Origin: Azospirillum formosense
GTDB lineage: Bacteria; Pseudomonadota; Alphaproteobacteria; Azospirillales; Azospirillaceae
Length of the DNA: 64,000 nucleotides
Assembly (NCBI RefSeq): GCF_040500525.1
Contig: NZ_CP159403.1
Span: forward strand, 511,001-575,000
Direction: 5' to 3'
The translations under genes were made by a program, and so were the position numbers. The notes under the pieces were generated by a model. That model made no database searches, was not told the DNA's origin, and saw only the letters and a program-made list of their open reading frames with translations. Positions 33,372 through 41,344 of this stretch are shown piece after piece (within the stretch, counting starts at the first letter, position 1; every line of letters starts with the position of its first letter).

Positions 33372-36230
33372 ATGCCGTCCGTAACCGCCATTCTTGCGCG
33401 TGCCGCCCGCGGGCTGGCCGCGGCTCTGTTCCTCGTTCTCCTGCACGCCGTTCCGGCCCTGGCGACCGTCCTGCCGCAGGCGGAGCGCGGCGTGCTCGAC
33501 CTGCGCGGCTGGTACGCCGACCTCGACGGGCCGGTGTCGCTGGACGGCGAATGGCTGGTGTCCTGGGACCGTCTGGCCGGCGAGGAAAGCCTGAACCCGC
33601 TGCCGGAGCCGGACGGAACGCTCTGGACGCTCTTCTCCCTGCCGGCGATCTGGAACGGCGTCGAGCGCCCGGACGGTCGGGAGATGGACGGCATGGGGGC
33701 CGCCACCTTCCGCCTGAGGATCCTGTTGCCGCCCGGCATGCCGCCGCTGACCCTGAAGATGCCGCCGGTCAATTCGGCCATGCGGGTGTGGGTGGACGGC
33801 CGCTCGGTCGCCGCTGCGGGGGTGCCGGCCCTGGCCGCGGCGCAGGAGCAGCCGTTCTCCGTCTCCCGCTTCGTCACGCTGCATGGCGGCCAGCGGGCGG
33901 TTGAACTGGCGGTGGAGGTTTCCAACCATTTCCATTTCGAGGGAGGGATCGGGCGCACGATCTATCTCGACGCCAACGGAGGCTTGTCGCGTCTGTGGCA
34001 GCGGCAGCTGATGACCAACGCCGGGGCGCTGATGTCGCTGTCCCTGATGGCGCTGTTCATCGGCGCCTTCCTGCGCCGCCGCCTCTCGGCGGCGCCGCTG
34101 TTCCTGGTGATGCTGCTGGCGGCCTGCGCCATGCGGCTGATCTGCACCAGCGAACTGCTGCGCGTCTTCGTTCCCGGCGTGTCGGAGGTGTGGGCCTACC
34201 GGCTGGAATATCTGCCGATCTACATGTTCTACCCGATCTACTTCCACCTGCTGCACGAGCTGTTCCCCGGATGCCTGCACCGCGGCGTCGGGCGCGCCAT
34301 GATGGCGGTCGCGGTGCCGGGTGTGTTCCTGGTGCTGGTGACCGAACCGGCGCAGTTCACCCGCCTGCGCGACGTGGCGAGCCTGCTGCTGGTGCTGTCG
34401 GCCCTGTATTTCGCGTGGCGCCTCGCCGTGGCCGCCCTGCGCCGCCATTCCGGCGCGCTTCTGCTCGGGGCTGGGGCGCTGGCCTTCCTGGGGTCGGTGG
34501 TGCACGACGCGCTGATGTACGCGCATTTCTTCGAGAGCATCGACCTCGTTCCCTACGGGGCGCTGCTGTTCCTGTTCAGCCACGCGCTGGTGCTGGGGCG
34601 GCGGGTGGAGACGGCCTTTCTCAACGAGCGCCGCCTGTCGCAGGAGCTGGCCGCGCTCAACGAAGGGCTGGAACGCCAGATCGCCGAGCGCACCCGCGCC
34701 CTGTCGGACAAGTCCGCGACGCTGGAGCGCTTCCTCGCCAACCTCAGCCACGAGGTCCGGACCCCGCTGAACGCCGTTCTGGGCATGGTGCGGGTGATCC
34801 GCCGCGAAGGACCGACCGGCCAGCTCGACGAGCGGCTCCGCGTCGCCGACGAGGCGGGGCGTCATCTCGTCTCCATGCTCGACACCATCCTCGACCTGTC
34901 GCGTCTGGAGGCGGGCCGGATGGAGTTGCACCCCCAGCCCACCGACGTGGTCGCCCTGGTGGAGGACGCGGTGGCGCTGATGCGCGCGGGTGCCGAGGAG
35001 AAGGGGCTCTCCCTGTCCTTGACGATCAGCGGGCTGGGTGCGGCGCGTTTTTGGATCGATCCATTGCGGCTGCGCCAGATCGTCCTGAACCTGTTGAGCA
35101 ACGCCGTGAAATTCACCGAACGCGGCGGGGTGGAGGTGACGCTGACCGCGAAGCCGGCGCCGGTGGGCACGGCCAGTGGCACGGTCGTCCTGTGCCTGAC
35201 CGTGGCGGACAGCGGACCCGGCGTGCCGCGGGCGGCCCAGGCGATCATCTTCGAGCCCTTCCATCGGTTGGAGGGGACCCGCTTCGGGGGCAACCGCCGC
35301 GACGGCGCCGGGCTGGGTCTCGCCATCGTGAACGGACTCGTCCGCCTGATGGGGGGCGAGGTCTGCCTGGAAGGCCGGACCTGCGGCGGCTCGCTCTTCA
35401 CCGTCTCGCTGCCGACACGCCCGCTTCCCGTCGCCGATCCGTCGCCTGGCCGCGCCGCCCCCATGCCGGCGCCGGGCAGCCTGGACATTCTGGTGGTCGA
35501 GGACGCTCCGGAGAACCAAGCGATCCTGCGCGAGTTTCTGGCGCCCGGCGGCCACCGCGCCGTCTATGTGGACAGCGGCGAAGAGGCCCTGGCGTTGCTG
35601 GCCAACCGCGCCATGGACGTCGTGCTGCTCGACATGCGGCTGCCCGGCATCGACGGGGTGGAGGTGACGCGGCGCATCCGCGCGTTGCCGGACGCCGAGC
35701 GGGCGCTGGTGCCGGTGATCGCGGTGACCGCCAACAGCTCCCCGGAGGATCGGGCGGACTATCTGGACGCCGGCGTGGACGAGGTGGTGGCCAAGCCGGT
35801 GGACCCCGACGCGCTGCAGGACGCGCTCGCCCGCCACGCCCCGTCCGGCTCCTGCGCGCCGGCCCCGTCCGTCGCGGTCCAGCGGGGGCCGCTCGCCGGG
35901 GCGCCCGTCGGCGGCGGGCTGTCCAGCGCCGACCGCGCCCGGCTGATGGAGCGCTTCGCCCAGGCCTGCCGGGACGTGCTGGCGGTTCTCGATGACGCGG
36001 ACTCGCCGCCCCGGCGTGTCGTCGACGCGGCCCACCGCATGAAGGGCAGCGGCGGCACCTATGGCTTTCCGGAGGTGAGCGCCGCCGCGCGGGCGCTGGA
36101 GCGGACGGCGCAGGCCGTCGAAAGCGGAAGCGGGGGGACCGCTTCCATGCACGGGGACGCGGCGGCGCTTCGGGACCGGCTTCACGCCGCCCTGCGTGCC
36201 ATCGAGAAGGGGGAGGCGGGGCTGACATGA
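33372..36230 (+). CDS. 7TMR-DISM hybrid histidine kinase with REC and Hpt domains
   Basis: A 952-residue membrane sensor kinase. A signal segment (about 8-32) leads to a periplasmic 7TMR-DISM-type beta-sandwich domain (about 45-200, DLRGWYADLDGPVSLDGEW, FRLRILLPP), which resembles carbohydrate-binding folds. Seven TM helices follow (about 210-415). A coiled coil (about 415-455) precedes HisKA (His460, NLSHEVRTPLN) and HATPase (NAVKF, DSGPGVP, GAGLGLAI). A receiver with Asp754 (VVLLDMRLPG) and an Hpt domain with His888 (AHRMKGSGG) complete a phosphorelay. It probably signals to the OmpR-type regulator at 36325. The ATG at 33372 is chosen because it begins the signal segment. Confidence 0.93.
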   Translation: MPSVTAILARAARGLAAALFLVLLHAVPALATVLPQAERGVLDLRGWYADLDGPVSLDGEWLVSWDRLAGEESLNPLPEPDGTLWTLFSLPAIWNGVERPDGREMDGMGAATFRLRILLPPGMPPLTLKMPPVNSAMRVWVDGRSVAAAGVPALAAAQEQPFSVSRFVTLHGGQRAVELAVEVSNHFHFEGGIGRTIYLDANGGLSRLWQRQLMTNAGALMSLSLMALFIGAFLRRRLSAAPLFLVMLLAACAMRLICTSELLRVFVPGVSEVWAYRLEYLPIYMFYPIYFHLLHELFPGCLHRGVGRAMMAVAVPGVFLVLVTEPAQFTRLRDVASLLLVLSALYFAWRLAVAALRRHSGALLLGAGALAFLGSVVHDALMYAHFFESIDLVPYGALLFLFSHALVLGRRVETAFLNERRLSQELAALNEGLERQIAERTRALSDKSATLERFLANLSHEVRTPLNAVLGMVRVIRREGPTGQLDERLRVADEAGRHLVSMLDTILDLSRLEAGRMELHPQPTDVVALVEDAVALMRAGAEEKGLSLSLTISGLGAARFWIDPLRLRQIVLNLLSNAVKFTERGGVEVTLTAKPAPVGTASGTVVLCLTVADSGPGVPRAAQAIIFEPFHRLEGTRFGGNRRDGAGLGLAIVNGLVRLMGGEVCLEGRTCGGSLFTVSLPTRPLPVADPSPGRAAPMPAPGSLDILVVEDAPENQAILREFLAPGGHRAVYVDSGEEALALLANRAMDVVLLDMRLPGIDGVEVTRRIRALPDAERALVPVIAVTANSSPEDRADYLDAGVDEVVAKPVDPDALQDALARHAPSGSCAPAPSVAVQRGPLAGAPVGGGLSSADRARLMERFAQACRDVLAVLDDADSPPRRVVDAAHRMKGSGGTYGFPEVSAAARALERTAQAVESGSGGTASMHGDAAALRDRLHAALRAIEKGEAGLT

Positions 36231-36328
36231 CGACGGCAGGGAAGGTTGCGACGGCGATGGTTGCGACAGCAATGATTGCGACAGGGATCGAAGGGACGCG
36301 ACCGGCAGCGGCTGGCAGGGCGGCATGA
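36227..36328 (+). CDS. 33-residue ORF bridging kinase and regulator (candidate small protein)
   Basis: The frame starts with an ATG overlapping the kinase stop (ATGA at 36227-36230) and ends with a TGA overlapping the next gene's ATG (ATGA at 36325-36328). It therefore exactly fills the gap with two coupling junctions. The peptide begins MTTAGKVATAM, contains a triplicated pentapeptide VATAM/VATAM/IATGI that would form a short hydrophobic helix, and ends AAAGRAA. The repeat is encoded by a 3x15-base tandem repeat, so the ORF could also be a by-product of repeat expansion in a frame without stops. Expression is untested. Confidence 0.35.
   Translation: MTTAGKVATAMVATAMIATGIEGTRPAAAGRAA
36244..36288 (+). 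repeat. Three tandem 15-base repeats
   Basis: Units are GGTTGCGACGGCGAT (36244-36258), GGTTGCGACAGCAAT (36259-36273) and GATTGCGACAGGGAT (36274-36288). Each adjacent pair differs at three positions. The period keeps the overlapping 33-codon frame open. This could be a variable-number locus between strains. Confidence 0.8.
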
Positions 36329-37071
36329 GCGTCGGAACGGAGCTGGTCGGTCGGACCGTGCTGGTGGTCGAGGATTCTCCCGAAACGCAGGATCTGATCG
36401 CCACCTACCTGGAAAGCCAGGGGTTGCGGGTGCTTCGGGCCGCGAACGGGGCGGAACTGACCGAGCGCGTCGCGCGGGACCGGCCGGACCTCGTGCTGCT
36501 GGACATCAACCTGCCGGATTGCGACGGGCTGGCGCTGGCCGAGCGGCTGCGGCTGGGGGAAACCGTTCCGCTGATCTTCGTGACCGGGCGCGACAGCCCG
36601 ACGGACCGCGTCGCCGGTCTGTCCCACGGCGGCGATTACGTGACCAAGCCGGTCGATCTGCTGGAGTTGCTGATCCGCATCCGCAACCTGCTGCGCCGTT
36701 CCGGGACGTCCGCCGTTCCGTCCGCCGCCGAGGGGACGGCGGGGCCGGCCCCGGACGCGCCGCTGACCTTCCGGGGATGGCGCCTGGATCTGGTGCGCCG
36801 CGCGCTGTTCCGTCCCGACGGCTCCTACCTCGCCCTGACGACGGGGGAGTTCAACATCCTGGCGGCGCTGGCGGCGATGCGTCCCAACCCGGTCAGCCGC
36901 GAGTATCTGCTGGACGTGATCAGCAACCGCGACCCGCGCTCCATCAGCGAGCACACGGTGGACACGCTCATCACCCGTCTGCGCCGCAAGATGCGTCTGG
37001 AGGATGGCGCGGCCTCGCCGATCGTTACCGTCCGCGGGGTCGGTTATGCATTGGAATCTGACGAATCTTGA
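36325..37071 (+). CDS. OmpR/PhoB-family response regulator
   Basis: A 248-residue transcription factor. The receiver (about 8-125) has acidic pocket Glu17/Asp18 (VVEDSPE), acceptor Asp60 (LVLLDINLPDCDG), Thr switch in VTGRDS and Lys in YVTKPVD. A Pro/Ala linker leads to a winged-helix OmpR-type domain (about 150-245) with LTTGEFNILAALA, a SEHTVDTLITRLRRKM recognition helix and a TVRGVGYALE wing. It lies directly after the hybrid kinase and is translationally linked through the small bridging frame, so it is the likely cognate output. Targets are unknown; the palindrome at 37122 downstream is one candidate site. Confidence 0.93.
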   Translation: MSVGTELVGRTVLVVEDSPETQDLIATYLESQGLRVLRAANGAELTERVARDRPDLVLLDINLPDCDGLALAERLRLGETVPLIFVTGRDSPTDRVAGLSHGGDYVTKPVDLLELLIRIRNLLRRSGTSAVPSAAEGTAGPAPDAPLTFRGWRLDLVRRALFRPDGSYLALTTGEFNILAALAAMRPNPVSREYLLDVISNRDPRSISEHTVDTLITRLRRKMRLEDGAASPIVTVRGVGYALESDES

Positions 37072-37121
37072 CGATAATGATTAATATGCAATAATAAACC
37101 GCACGTTACTCCGATGGAAAA

Positions 37122-37141
37122 GTATCAACGGCCGTTGATAC
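37122..37141. promoter_or_regulatory. Perfect 20-bp palindrome, probable operator
   Basis: GTATCAACGGCCGTTGATAC is fully self-complementary and sits in the 231-base AT-rich gap between the OmpR regulator (stop 37071) and the pseudo-receiver regulator (start 37303). There is no T-run, which argues against a terminator. The bound factor may be the upstream OmpR-type regulator or the downstream winged-helix protein (inference). Confidence 0.5.
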
Positions 37142-37302
37142 GCGTTCGAACGGGGTAATGCTATACATCACCCAACGAATGATTGACGGTTCCAAGCGGG
37201 TACCTGGAGGTGGCGGAGCGTTCCGCCGCATCGGGTCGCCGCGCCGGGGCCTGACACCGCCGCCGGCCAACCGGCGCGCGATCTGATGCGGGTGAGAGCG
37301 GC

Positions 37303-38400
37303 ATGCAACGGTCCCTGGTTTCGCGTTCGGCGGAGCGTCTCGCGCTGACTGGTCACATGGCGGCCAGTCAAACGGCGACCAGTCAAACGGCGGCGGTCCA
37401 CTCGGCACCGAATTACTCGGCGGCCGCGCCTTCCATTCTCATCATCGGCAACGACAGCGCGGCCATCACCGGAATCCGCGAGTGCGCCCTGCGGCTCGGT
37501 CACCGGGTGCAGGACACGCGCGACGTGATCTCGGCTCTGGGCCTGCTCGACGTGGACCGCAGCGTCGGGGTCGTGTTCGTGGATGGCGGGTCGCCCTGGT
37601 TCGACGGGCTGGCGCTGATGGAGCGTCTGCACCGCACCCATCGCGGCCTCGCCTGCATTCTCTTCGCCCGCAATCCCGAGGCGGACGACGTGGTGCGCGC
37701 CCTGCGGCTCGAGGCGGCCGACGTGGTCACCGACCCGGAGGACGAGGCGCAGATCGAACGCGCGCTGGCCCGTGTCCTCAATGGCGGGGAAGGGAGCGCG
37801 CCCTCCGTTCCGGACGTTCCGCCGGTGGCGGTGGACAGCCGCGACGACGCGCTGGAGCAGGCCTACCGCCACGGGCTTGCGCTGGTCGAGACGGTGCGCG
37901 CCTTGCGGGGTGAGGCCGCGGCGGCCCGCGTGATGCCCTTCGTTGCCGTCCAGCGCCCGGCGGGCGCCGCGGTGATGCCCGCCGCGGAAACCGCGACGGC
38001 GATGTCCGCTGTGGCCCGGTCCGCTGGGGCGCCGCTGGGCGACGGCGCGACCGATGCGGGCATCCCGGACAGCCTGGGCATCCTGACGGCGATCCGGCGC
38101 AAGCGCGCCGCCCGCGAGAAGTTCTTTCCCAAGGGGCTTTTCGAGGACCCCTGCTGGGACATGCTGCTGGACCTGATGATCAATCATCTCCAGGGACGGC
38201 GGATTTCCGTGTCGTCGCTGTGCATCGCGTCCGGCGTCGCCCAGACCACGGCGCTGCGCCGCATCACCGACCTGCACGACCGCGGACTGGTCCGGCGCAT
38301 CGCCGACGACAAGGATGGCCGCCGGGTCTTCATCGAACTGACCGAAGAGGGCGTCGCCGCCATGGAGCGTTACGTGGAGACGGTCGGCCCGCTGGGCTGA
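37303..38400 (+). CDS. Pseudo-receiver/MarR-type winged-helix regulator, copy 2
   Basis: A 365-residue paralogue of the regulator at 23982-24962. The N-terminus is extended by about 40 Ser/Thr/Ala residues containing a duplicated ASQTATSQTA stretch encoded by a DNA direct repeat. The receiver-like domain (about 44-160) keeps an Asp at the acceptor place (Asp94, VVFVDGGSPWFDG), but the Lys is Asp144 and the Thr is Ala122, so phosphorylation is doubtful. The C-terminal winged helix (about 268-360, SVSSLCIASGVAQTTALRRITDL) is nearly identical to the paralogue, suggesting they bind the same DNA sequence. It follows the kinase/regulator pair after an AT-rich region with a 20-bp palindrome. Its 3' end overlaps the opposite-strand ORF at 38370. 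Confidence 0.82.
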   Translation: MQRSLVSRSAERLALTGHMAASQTATSQTAAVHSAPNYSAAAPSILIIGNDSAAITGIRECALRLGHRVQDTRDVISALGLLDVDRSVGVVFVDGGSPWFDGLALMERLHRTHRGLACILFARNPEADDVVRALRLEAADVVTDPEDEAQIERALARVLNGGEGSAPSVPDVPPVAVDSRDDALEQAYRHGLALVETVRALRGEAAAARVMPFVAVQRPAGAAVMPAAETATAMSAVARSAGAPLGDGATDAGIPDSLGILTAIRRKRAAREKFFPKGLFEDPCWDMLLDLMINHLQGRRISVSSLCIASGVAQTTALRRITDLHDRGLVRRIADDKDGRRVFIELTEEGVAAMERYVETVGPLG

Positions 38401-38627
38401 TCGCCTTCCGCTCCCGCCTCCGCCTGCCGGGAACAGTCCGGCCAGGGACAGGCGCAGGAGGGGAACCGGCACTCGTCGCCGTTAACGTCGCTGGCCTGCA
38501 CGGCGATCTTATAGCGAAGGCCGTGGGCCGAGGGCGTGTCGATCAGGCCGCAGGCCTCGTAAACCTCGACATTGACGCGGGCCGATTGCAGGGCAACCCG
38601 CGCGATCTGTTTGGGATCCTTCATCAT
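38370..38627 (-). CDS. Small Cys-containing hypothetical protein
   Basis: An 85-residue protein beginning MMKDPKQIARVALQSARVNV. Codon use is GC3-rich and coding-like. A cluster of four Cys near residues 53-65 (ECRFPSCACPWPDC) could bind a metal ion. It overlaps the 3' end of the convergent regulator by 31 bases. The upstream ribosome site is weak (GAGGCCGAGACGCCG). I do not recognise the family. The composition argues for a real gene, but the overlap leaves doubt. Confidence 0.5.
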   Translation of the reverse strand: MMKDPKQIARVALQSARVNVEVYEACGLIDTPSAHGLRYKIAVQASDVNGDECRFPSCACPWPDCSRQAEAGAEGDQPSGPTVST

Positions 38628-38736
38628 CGGCGTCTCGGCCTCGCTTCCGCTGCGTCGTCGGGTCCTTCAACGCATGTTCGGCGCCGTTGTGCCACTGCGT
38701 ATCGGAAGAACTTCCTTTGGGACGCCCACGGCACCC

Positions 38737-40704
38737 TTACGGTGCGTGCGTCCGCCCCTCCCACATCGACCGGAAGGCCTCCTCCAGAGACCGGGCGAAG
38801 GCCGGTGCATCGCACAGGGGCGATCGGCGCATGCGCTCGCGCAGGCCGCCGCGCAGGGCGGCCAGGGAGTCCAGGTCGCCGACCAGGGCGGCGGTCTTGG
38901 CGACATAGTCCGCCGGGCTGTCCGCCACCAGCCGGTCGGCGAGGCCGAGCGTTTCCAGAAAGCTGACCCCGATCCGTCCCGCCCAGCGGTCGCCGCGCAG
39001 GGTCACCACCGGCACGCCCATCCACAGGCTTTCGGCCGTCGTCGTGCCGCCGCCGAAGGGGGTGGGGGACAGCGCGATGTCGATGCCGTTGTGGCTGCGG
39101 AAATAGTCGGCCCGCGGCGTCTTCCCCTCCATGCGCAGGCGGTTCGGCGCGATGCCGTGCGCGGCGAACTGGTCGCGCAGGGCCTGCCGCACCCCGTAAT
39201 CGCCGAACTCCCGTGATTTCAGCAGAAGGCGGGCCTGTGGCAGAGCGGCCAGGACCTGCGCCCACAACGCGACGGTCGGCCGGGTGATCTTGGCCCGATT
39301 GTGGAAGGCGCCGAGCGTGACCGGCCCGCCGCCAAGCGCCGGCAGCGGCCCGACCGCCACGTCCTCCGCCGGCGGGGTGAAGCAGAGGTAGCTGTCGGGA
39401 AGGCGCCAGACCCTCTCGGTGAAGAAGCGCTCGTCCTCCGGCGGCAGGACGTGGCGGTCGGCGATGATCCAGTCCATGGCCGGCAGGCCGGTCGTCCCGA
39501 AATAGCCGAGCCAGCTCGCCTGGACGGGCGCGGGCCGGCGGGCGAACAGGGTCAGGCGGTTGTTCCCCGTATGGCCGGACAGGTCGACGAGAATGTCGAT
39601 GCCGTCCCGGCGGATCAGCTCGGCCACCGCCGTGTCGTCCATGCCGACGATCGGGCGCCATCCGTCGGCGGCGGCGCGGAGGCTCTCCGTCACGTCGTCG
39701 GTGCGGCCGTTGTTGGCGTAGCCGAAGGCGGTGACCGCCTTGCGGTCGTGCGCCCTCAGCACGCTTTCCAGGAAATAGCCGACCGGGTGGCTGTTGAAGT
39801 CGCTGGAGACGTAGCCGATGCGCAGCGGGCGGGAACAGTCGTCGCGGACCGGCGGTTCGGCGAGCGGGGCATCACCCCGCAGTTCGGCCCAGTCGCGGGC
39901 GGCGGCGAGGAAGTCGGCGTTGCCGCACTCCGGCACATAATGCTGGGCCATCAGGACGTTGCTGTGCGCCATCGGAAAATCCGGATGGTGCGCCAGCGCC
40001 GAGCGGTAGGCGGCGATGGCCTGCTCCAGATGTCCCTGCCCCTTCAACGTGTTGCCGAGGTTGGACCAGGCCAGGGCGAAGTCGGGCCGGAAGGTCAGGG
40101 CGACGCGGTAGGCCGCCGCCGCCTCTCCCAGCCGGTCCTGCAGGTCCAGCGCGTAGCCGAGGTTGCAGTGGGAGTCGGCGTTGGCCGGCGCCGCCTGGAT
40201 GGCCTCGGTGAAGGCGGCGACGGCGGCCTCGGTCTGCCCGACCTCCAGGAACAGGGAGCCGAGGTTGTTCAGCGCCTCCACAAAGCCGGGCTGGAGCGCG
40301 ATGGCCTGACGGTAGGCGGCGACGCCTTCGTTGGGCCGGCGCTGCCGGCGGAACAGGTTGGCCAGCCGGAAATGAATGTCCGCCCGGTCCGGGCCGAGGC
40401 GCAGCGCCGCCATCAGGGCGTCCAGCGCCTCGTCCGCCCGGCCGGCGTCGAGCAGGGAGGAGCCGAGATTCAGGTGGTATTCCAAGGCGTCCCGGATGGA
40501 CAGGGCGGTGCGGATGCTGGCGATGCCGGAGTCGTGATCGCCCCGCTCGGATTGCAGGACGCCCAGCAGGTGCCAGGCGTCGGGGTTGCGCGGCTCACGC
40601 CTCAGGATCTCGCGGTACGCCCGCTCCGCCTCGTCGTTGCGGCCTTCGTTGTGAAGAGCCAGGGCGTCGCCGAGCGAGGGCGAGGGGGTACGGCTGACCG
40701 TCAT
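38737..40704 (-). CDS. TPR protein with GT41 (SPINDLY/OGT-like) glycosyltransferase domain
   Basis: A 655-residue cytoplasmic protein. About 270 N-terminal residues form seven or eight tetratricopeptide repeats (for example NPDAWHLLGVLQSERGD, FVEALNNLGSLFLEVGQ, FALAWSNLGNTLKGQG). The C-terminal half is a GT41-type domain: RIGYVSSDFNSHPVGYF, VQASWLGYFGTTGLPAMDW, LGAFHNRAKITRPT and the nucleotide-sugar loop DIALSPTPFGGGTTTAES. Bacterial relatives modify flagellin or other proteins with sugars. The donor is unknown. The ATG at 40704 (MTVSRTPSPS) is chosen because the frame upstream to 41052 has no TPR pattern and overlaps the next gene. It stands alone. Confidence 0.92.
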   Translation of the reverse strand: MTVSRTPSPSLGDALALHNEGRNDEAERAYREILRREPRNPDAWHLLGVLQSERGDHDSGIASIRTALSIRDALEYHLNLGSSLLDAGRADEALDALMAALRLGPDRADIHFRLANLFRRQRRPNEGVAAYRQAIALQPGFVEALNNLGSLFLEVGQTEAAVAAFTEAIQAAPANADSHCNLGYALDLQDRLGEAAAAYRVALTFRPDFALAWSNLGNTLKGQGHLEQAIAAYRSALAHHPDFPMAHSNVLMAQHYVPECGNADFLAAARDWAELRGDAPLAEPPVRDDCSRPLRIGYVSSDFNSHPVGYFLESVLRAHDRKAVTAFGYANNGRTDDVTESLRAAADGWRPIVGMDDTAVAELIRRDGIDILVDLSGHTGNNRLTLFARRPAPVQASWLGYFGTTGLPAMDWIIADRHVLPPEDERFFTERVWRLPDSYLCFTPPAEDVAVGPLPALGGGPVTLGAFHNRAKITRPTVALWAQVLAALPQARLLLKSREFGDYGVRQALRDQFAAHGIAPNRLRMEGKTPRADYFRSHNGIDIALSPTPFGGGTTTAESLWMGVPVVTLRGDRWAGRIGVSFLETLGLADRLVADSPADYVAKTAALVGDLDSLAALRGGLRERMRRSPLCDAPAFARSLEEAFRSMWEGRTHAP

Positions 40705-40807
40705 GGAGCGTCCATCAGGGGATCGGGCATCGCCGGGAAGGGCGGTGCAACTCGGGGGAGAGTAGACCGCCCGGCCATGTCGCGTCCATGACGGAAGGGC
40801 CGCTTGT

Positions 40808-41212
40808 TCAGCGGAAGAGGCCGGGGACGATCCGCACCATGATTCCTGAGCGGGACGCCACCAGGACGGCGTCCGACCCGGCGCGGACCCAGTGATGGCC
40901 GCGCGGCGGCCGGTGCAAATGGTAAGCGGCGGGCGTGGCGATGACGTGGCGGCGCGCCGCGTAGGCGGCGGGCAGGCGGTCGCCGGGTTTCCAGTGGCGT
41001 GCCGCGCGGTGAACGGGCGGCGGCGGGCGGTGGGATTCAGGACGGTGTGCATTGGGCCCGCGATGGTCCCGCTCCATCCGCGGCGGTTCGCGATGATCCG
41101 GTCCCCAGCCGGCGGCGGAGGCGTCTTGGGCGCCCAGTCCGACCAGCAGGGTGGCGGCGGTCAAGGCGGTGGACATGGCGGTGGTCATGGCGGCGATCAG
41201 GGTGCGCGACAT
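40808..41212 (-). CDS. RcnB-like periplasmic protein
   Basis: A 134-residue secreted protein with a signal peptide (about 1-34, ending AASAA-like sequence after TLLVGLGAQDASA). The mature part is rich in His, Pro and Arg (HRPESHRPPPPVHRAARHW), consistent with metal binding. The C-terminus carries the RcnB-family pattern: WKPGDRLPAAYAA, then HLHRPPRGHHWVRAGSDAVLVASRSG. In E. coli RcnB contributes to nickel/cobalt homeostasis; no rcnA or rcnR is nearby, so the role here is uncertain. It is a single-gene unit between the GT41 gene and the GNAT of the ABC operon. Confidence 0.8.
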   Translation of the reverse strand: MSRTLIAAMTTAMSTALTAATLLVGLGAQDASAAGWGPDHREPPRMERDHRGPNAHRPESHRPPPPVHRAARHWKPGDRLPAAYAARRHVIATPAAYHLHRPPRGHHWVRAGSDAVLVASRSGIMVRIVPGLFR

Positions 41213-41344
41213 GGGGATGCCCCTCTTCTCGTCTGTCCGGGATCGTGTTCCCGATCTCCCGATGCTGCGCGCGCCCTGTTGCCTGCGTGTGTCCGGCGGC
41301 CCCCTGTTTGGTAACGGACTGTTACGGTGAAGCTCCGCCCGTCT

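Noticed and set aside
37370..37396. Direct repeat near the 5' end of the second pseudo-receiver gene as a possible mobile-element target duplication
   Set aside because: It is an in-frame coding duplication (SQTA repeats) with no flanking element or transposase.
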